Notes under the pieces: model-generated
What the model saw: only the letters and a program-made list of their open reading frames with translations
Databases searched by the model: none
What the model was told of the DNA's origin: nothing
Shown here: piece after piece, positions 6,197 to 7,016 of the stretch
How the letters are laid out: each line of letters starts with the position of its first letter
How positions within the stretch are numbered: position 1 is the first letter of the stretch
Assembly: GCA_004557195.1 (NCBI GenBank)
Contig: SFER01000112.1
Location: 1 to 7,016, forward strand
Reading direction: 5' to 3'
DNA: 7,016 nucleotides
DNA from: Bacteroidales bacterium
GTDB lineage: Bacteria; Bacteroidota; Bacteroidia; Bacteroidales; Muribaculaceae
Translations under genes and position numbers: made by a program

Positions 6197-6835
6197 TCAC
6201 ACACCTGATTTCACACCTCCCCGATTAATAAGCACATAAAAATTTGTGATTATTATGATTGGTATCAAAAACGTGAAAACAGTTATCTTATCAATACAGA
6301 ACCAAATAAATACTAAACCATAATAAAATGCGAATCCCACAGAATATGTCCACAGAATGATAATGACAATTCTATTTATCCAATCTCTTTTCGAGTCAAA
6401 TAGTAATGAACAAAATAGCAATATGACCCCGATTGACAATCCTAAAATATCAAAGTCATCATTTCCTTGATTTAGTGCACAATATACACAAATTATGAAA
6501 TGTAACACGCACCACAATTTTATTAGGTGTACCCCTCTGATGATACTACAATTCCTGGTTTTAGTCAGATTTATCCTTCTGTTATTATAAAGCTTGATAT
6601 AATCAACCAACAGAGAAATGGATGCTAATAAATTTAGAATTACGATTGCAGAGATTATACATTTAATCGTAATTATCACTATTTTTGCTTCACCTGCAAT
6701 AATAGGGGCAGAGGCAAGAAGATATGTAATGTGAACCGATGAAATGGAATATATGCATAGAACAATACTCGCAGATATTCTTGCAACTAATGACTTGGTT
6801 ACTAAAAAACCTAATGCAAAACAAATTAAAATCAT
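6197..6835 (-). CDS. Multi-spanning membrane protein of unknown function
   Basis: I do not recognise this 212-residue product. It is very rich in Ile, Leu, Val and Phe. It shows about six strong membrane segments, roughly 18-45, 51-78, 102-121, 128-147, 153-178 and 182-203. Short polar, basic loops lie between them (KLYNNRRINLTKTR at 81-94, FDSKRDW at 146-152), and the tail is NRGGVKSGV. It should sit in the inner membrane. The first 12 residues are a half-length hydrophobic stretch, and the frame stays open upstream to 6880 (reading YPIEKQINVFDVCYL before the first Met), which suggests the N-terminus is incomplete here; see the fragment at 6870-6950. Base composition is far more AT-rich than nfnAB or prmC, a possible sign of transfer. 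No enzyme motif is visible. Confidence 0.65.
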   Translation of the reverse strand: MILICFALGFLVTKSLVARISASIVLCIYSISSVHITYLLASAPIIAGEAKIVIITIKCIISAIVILNLLASISLLVDYIKLYNNRRINLTKTRNCSIIRGVHLIKLWCVLHFIICVYCALNQGNDDFDILGLSIGVILLFCSLLFDSKRDWINRIVIIILWTYSVGFAFYYGLVFIWFCIDKITVFTFLIPIIIITNFYVLINRGGVKSGV

Positions 6836-6869
6836 TAAATAGCAAACGTCAAATACATTAATTTGTTTT

Positions 6870-6950
6870 TCAATAGGATATTAATAAGATGATAACAAAC
6901 TGGATGCAGAACCATGCAAGTGTGATTTTATGTCTCTTTCTAATTAGCAT
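6870..6950 (-). pseudogene. Displaced N-terminal fragment of the membrane-protein gene
   Basis: A 26-codon leftward frame from ATG at 6950 to TGA at 6870 encodes a basic start (MLIRKRHK) and then a clean membrane segment (TLAWFCIQFVIILLISY, residues 10-26). This is a typical N-terminus of a multi-spanning protein, with positive charges ahead of the first helix. The frame of the gene at 6197-6835 is open from 6880 down, so the two overlap at 6873-6880. A single-base change of frame there would join them as ...LLIS-YPIEKQ... into one protein of about 252 residues. I infer a frameshift, by mutation or sequencing error. An independent small membrane peptide is the alternative. Confidence 0.45.
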
Positions 6951-7016
6951 ATACAATATAATTAGGGATTGTTTTGTCGTATTGTTTCGAATGTGTTAGC
7001 AGGGGAAAAAGGATGC

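Noticed and set aside
6889..6999. Rightward 36-residue hydrophobic small ORF starting MITNWMQNHA
   Set aside because: It overlaps the leftward fragment at 6870-6950, which better explains the sequence as the start of the neighbouring membrane protein. No matching promoter or ribosome binding site supports the rightward reading.
7001..7016. Purine-rich AGGGGAAAAAGG followed by ATG at the right edge, like a ribosome binding site and start
   Set aside because: Only one base follows the ATG, and the spacing is too short for a normal site, so nothing can be claimed.
1..7016. CRISPR array, insertion sequence, phage, toxin-antitoxin or other defence system
   Set aside because: No spaced direct repeats, transposase or integrase motifs, or recognisable defence proteins were found on either strand.

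Overview
The window looks like chromosomal DNA of a Bacteroidales bacterium. Muribaculaceae is plausible from the moderately GC-rich core genes and their sequence feel, but this is inference. The strongest support is regulatory. Several starts carry the Bacteroidetes sigma-factor promoter (TTTG, about 20 bases, TAnnTTTG), Shine-Dalgarno sequences are weak or absent, and the proteins read like Bacteroidales homologues. All genes here are ordinary cellular genes. I found no CRISPR array, insertion sequence, phage module or defence system.

Layout, left to right. Bases 1-254 are mostly non-coding, with a strong hairpin at the left edge and a possible leftward promoter. Bases 255-290 are a good terminator for the leftward glycosyltransferase gene (310-1434, GT4 family). 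Upstream of that gene on the same strand is a tRNA-Thr(CGT) gene (1538-1610) with its own promoter. The rightward cluster prmC-recX-comF (1774-3807) follows, with every junction overlapping. Its promoter lies so close to the prmC ATG that the mRNA is probably leaderless. A hairpin at 3814-3837 separates it from the convergent leftward operon nfnA-nfnB (6118 to 3861), which has a textbook promoter and a 4-base start/stop overlap. The right end holds a strongly AT-rich leftward gene for a multi-spanning membrane protein of unknown function. Its likely N-terminus sits in another frame (6870-6950), so the gene appears frameshifted.

How the genes work together. PrmC (release-factor methylation), RecX (RecA regulation) and the ComF-like phosphoribosyltransferase share a transcript but no obvious pathway. 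NfnA and NfnB should form one flavin/iron-sulfur complex exchanging electrons between NADH, NADPH and ferredoxin. The glycosyltransferase and the membrane protein are AT-richer than the rest and look like accessory genes beside a conserved core.
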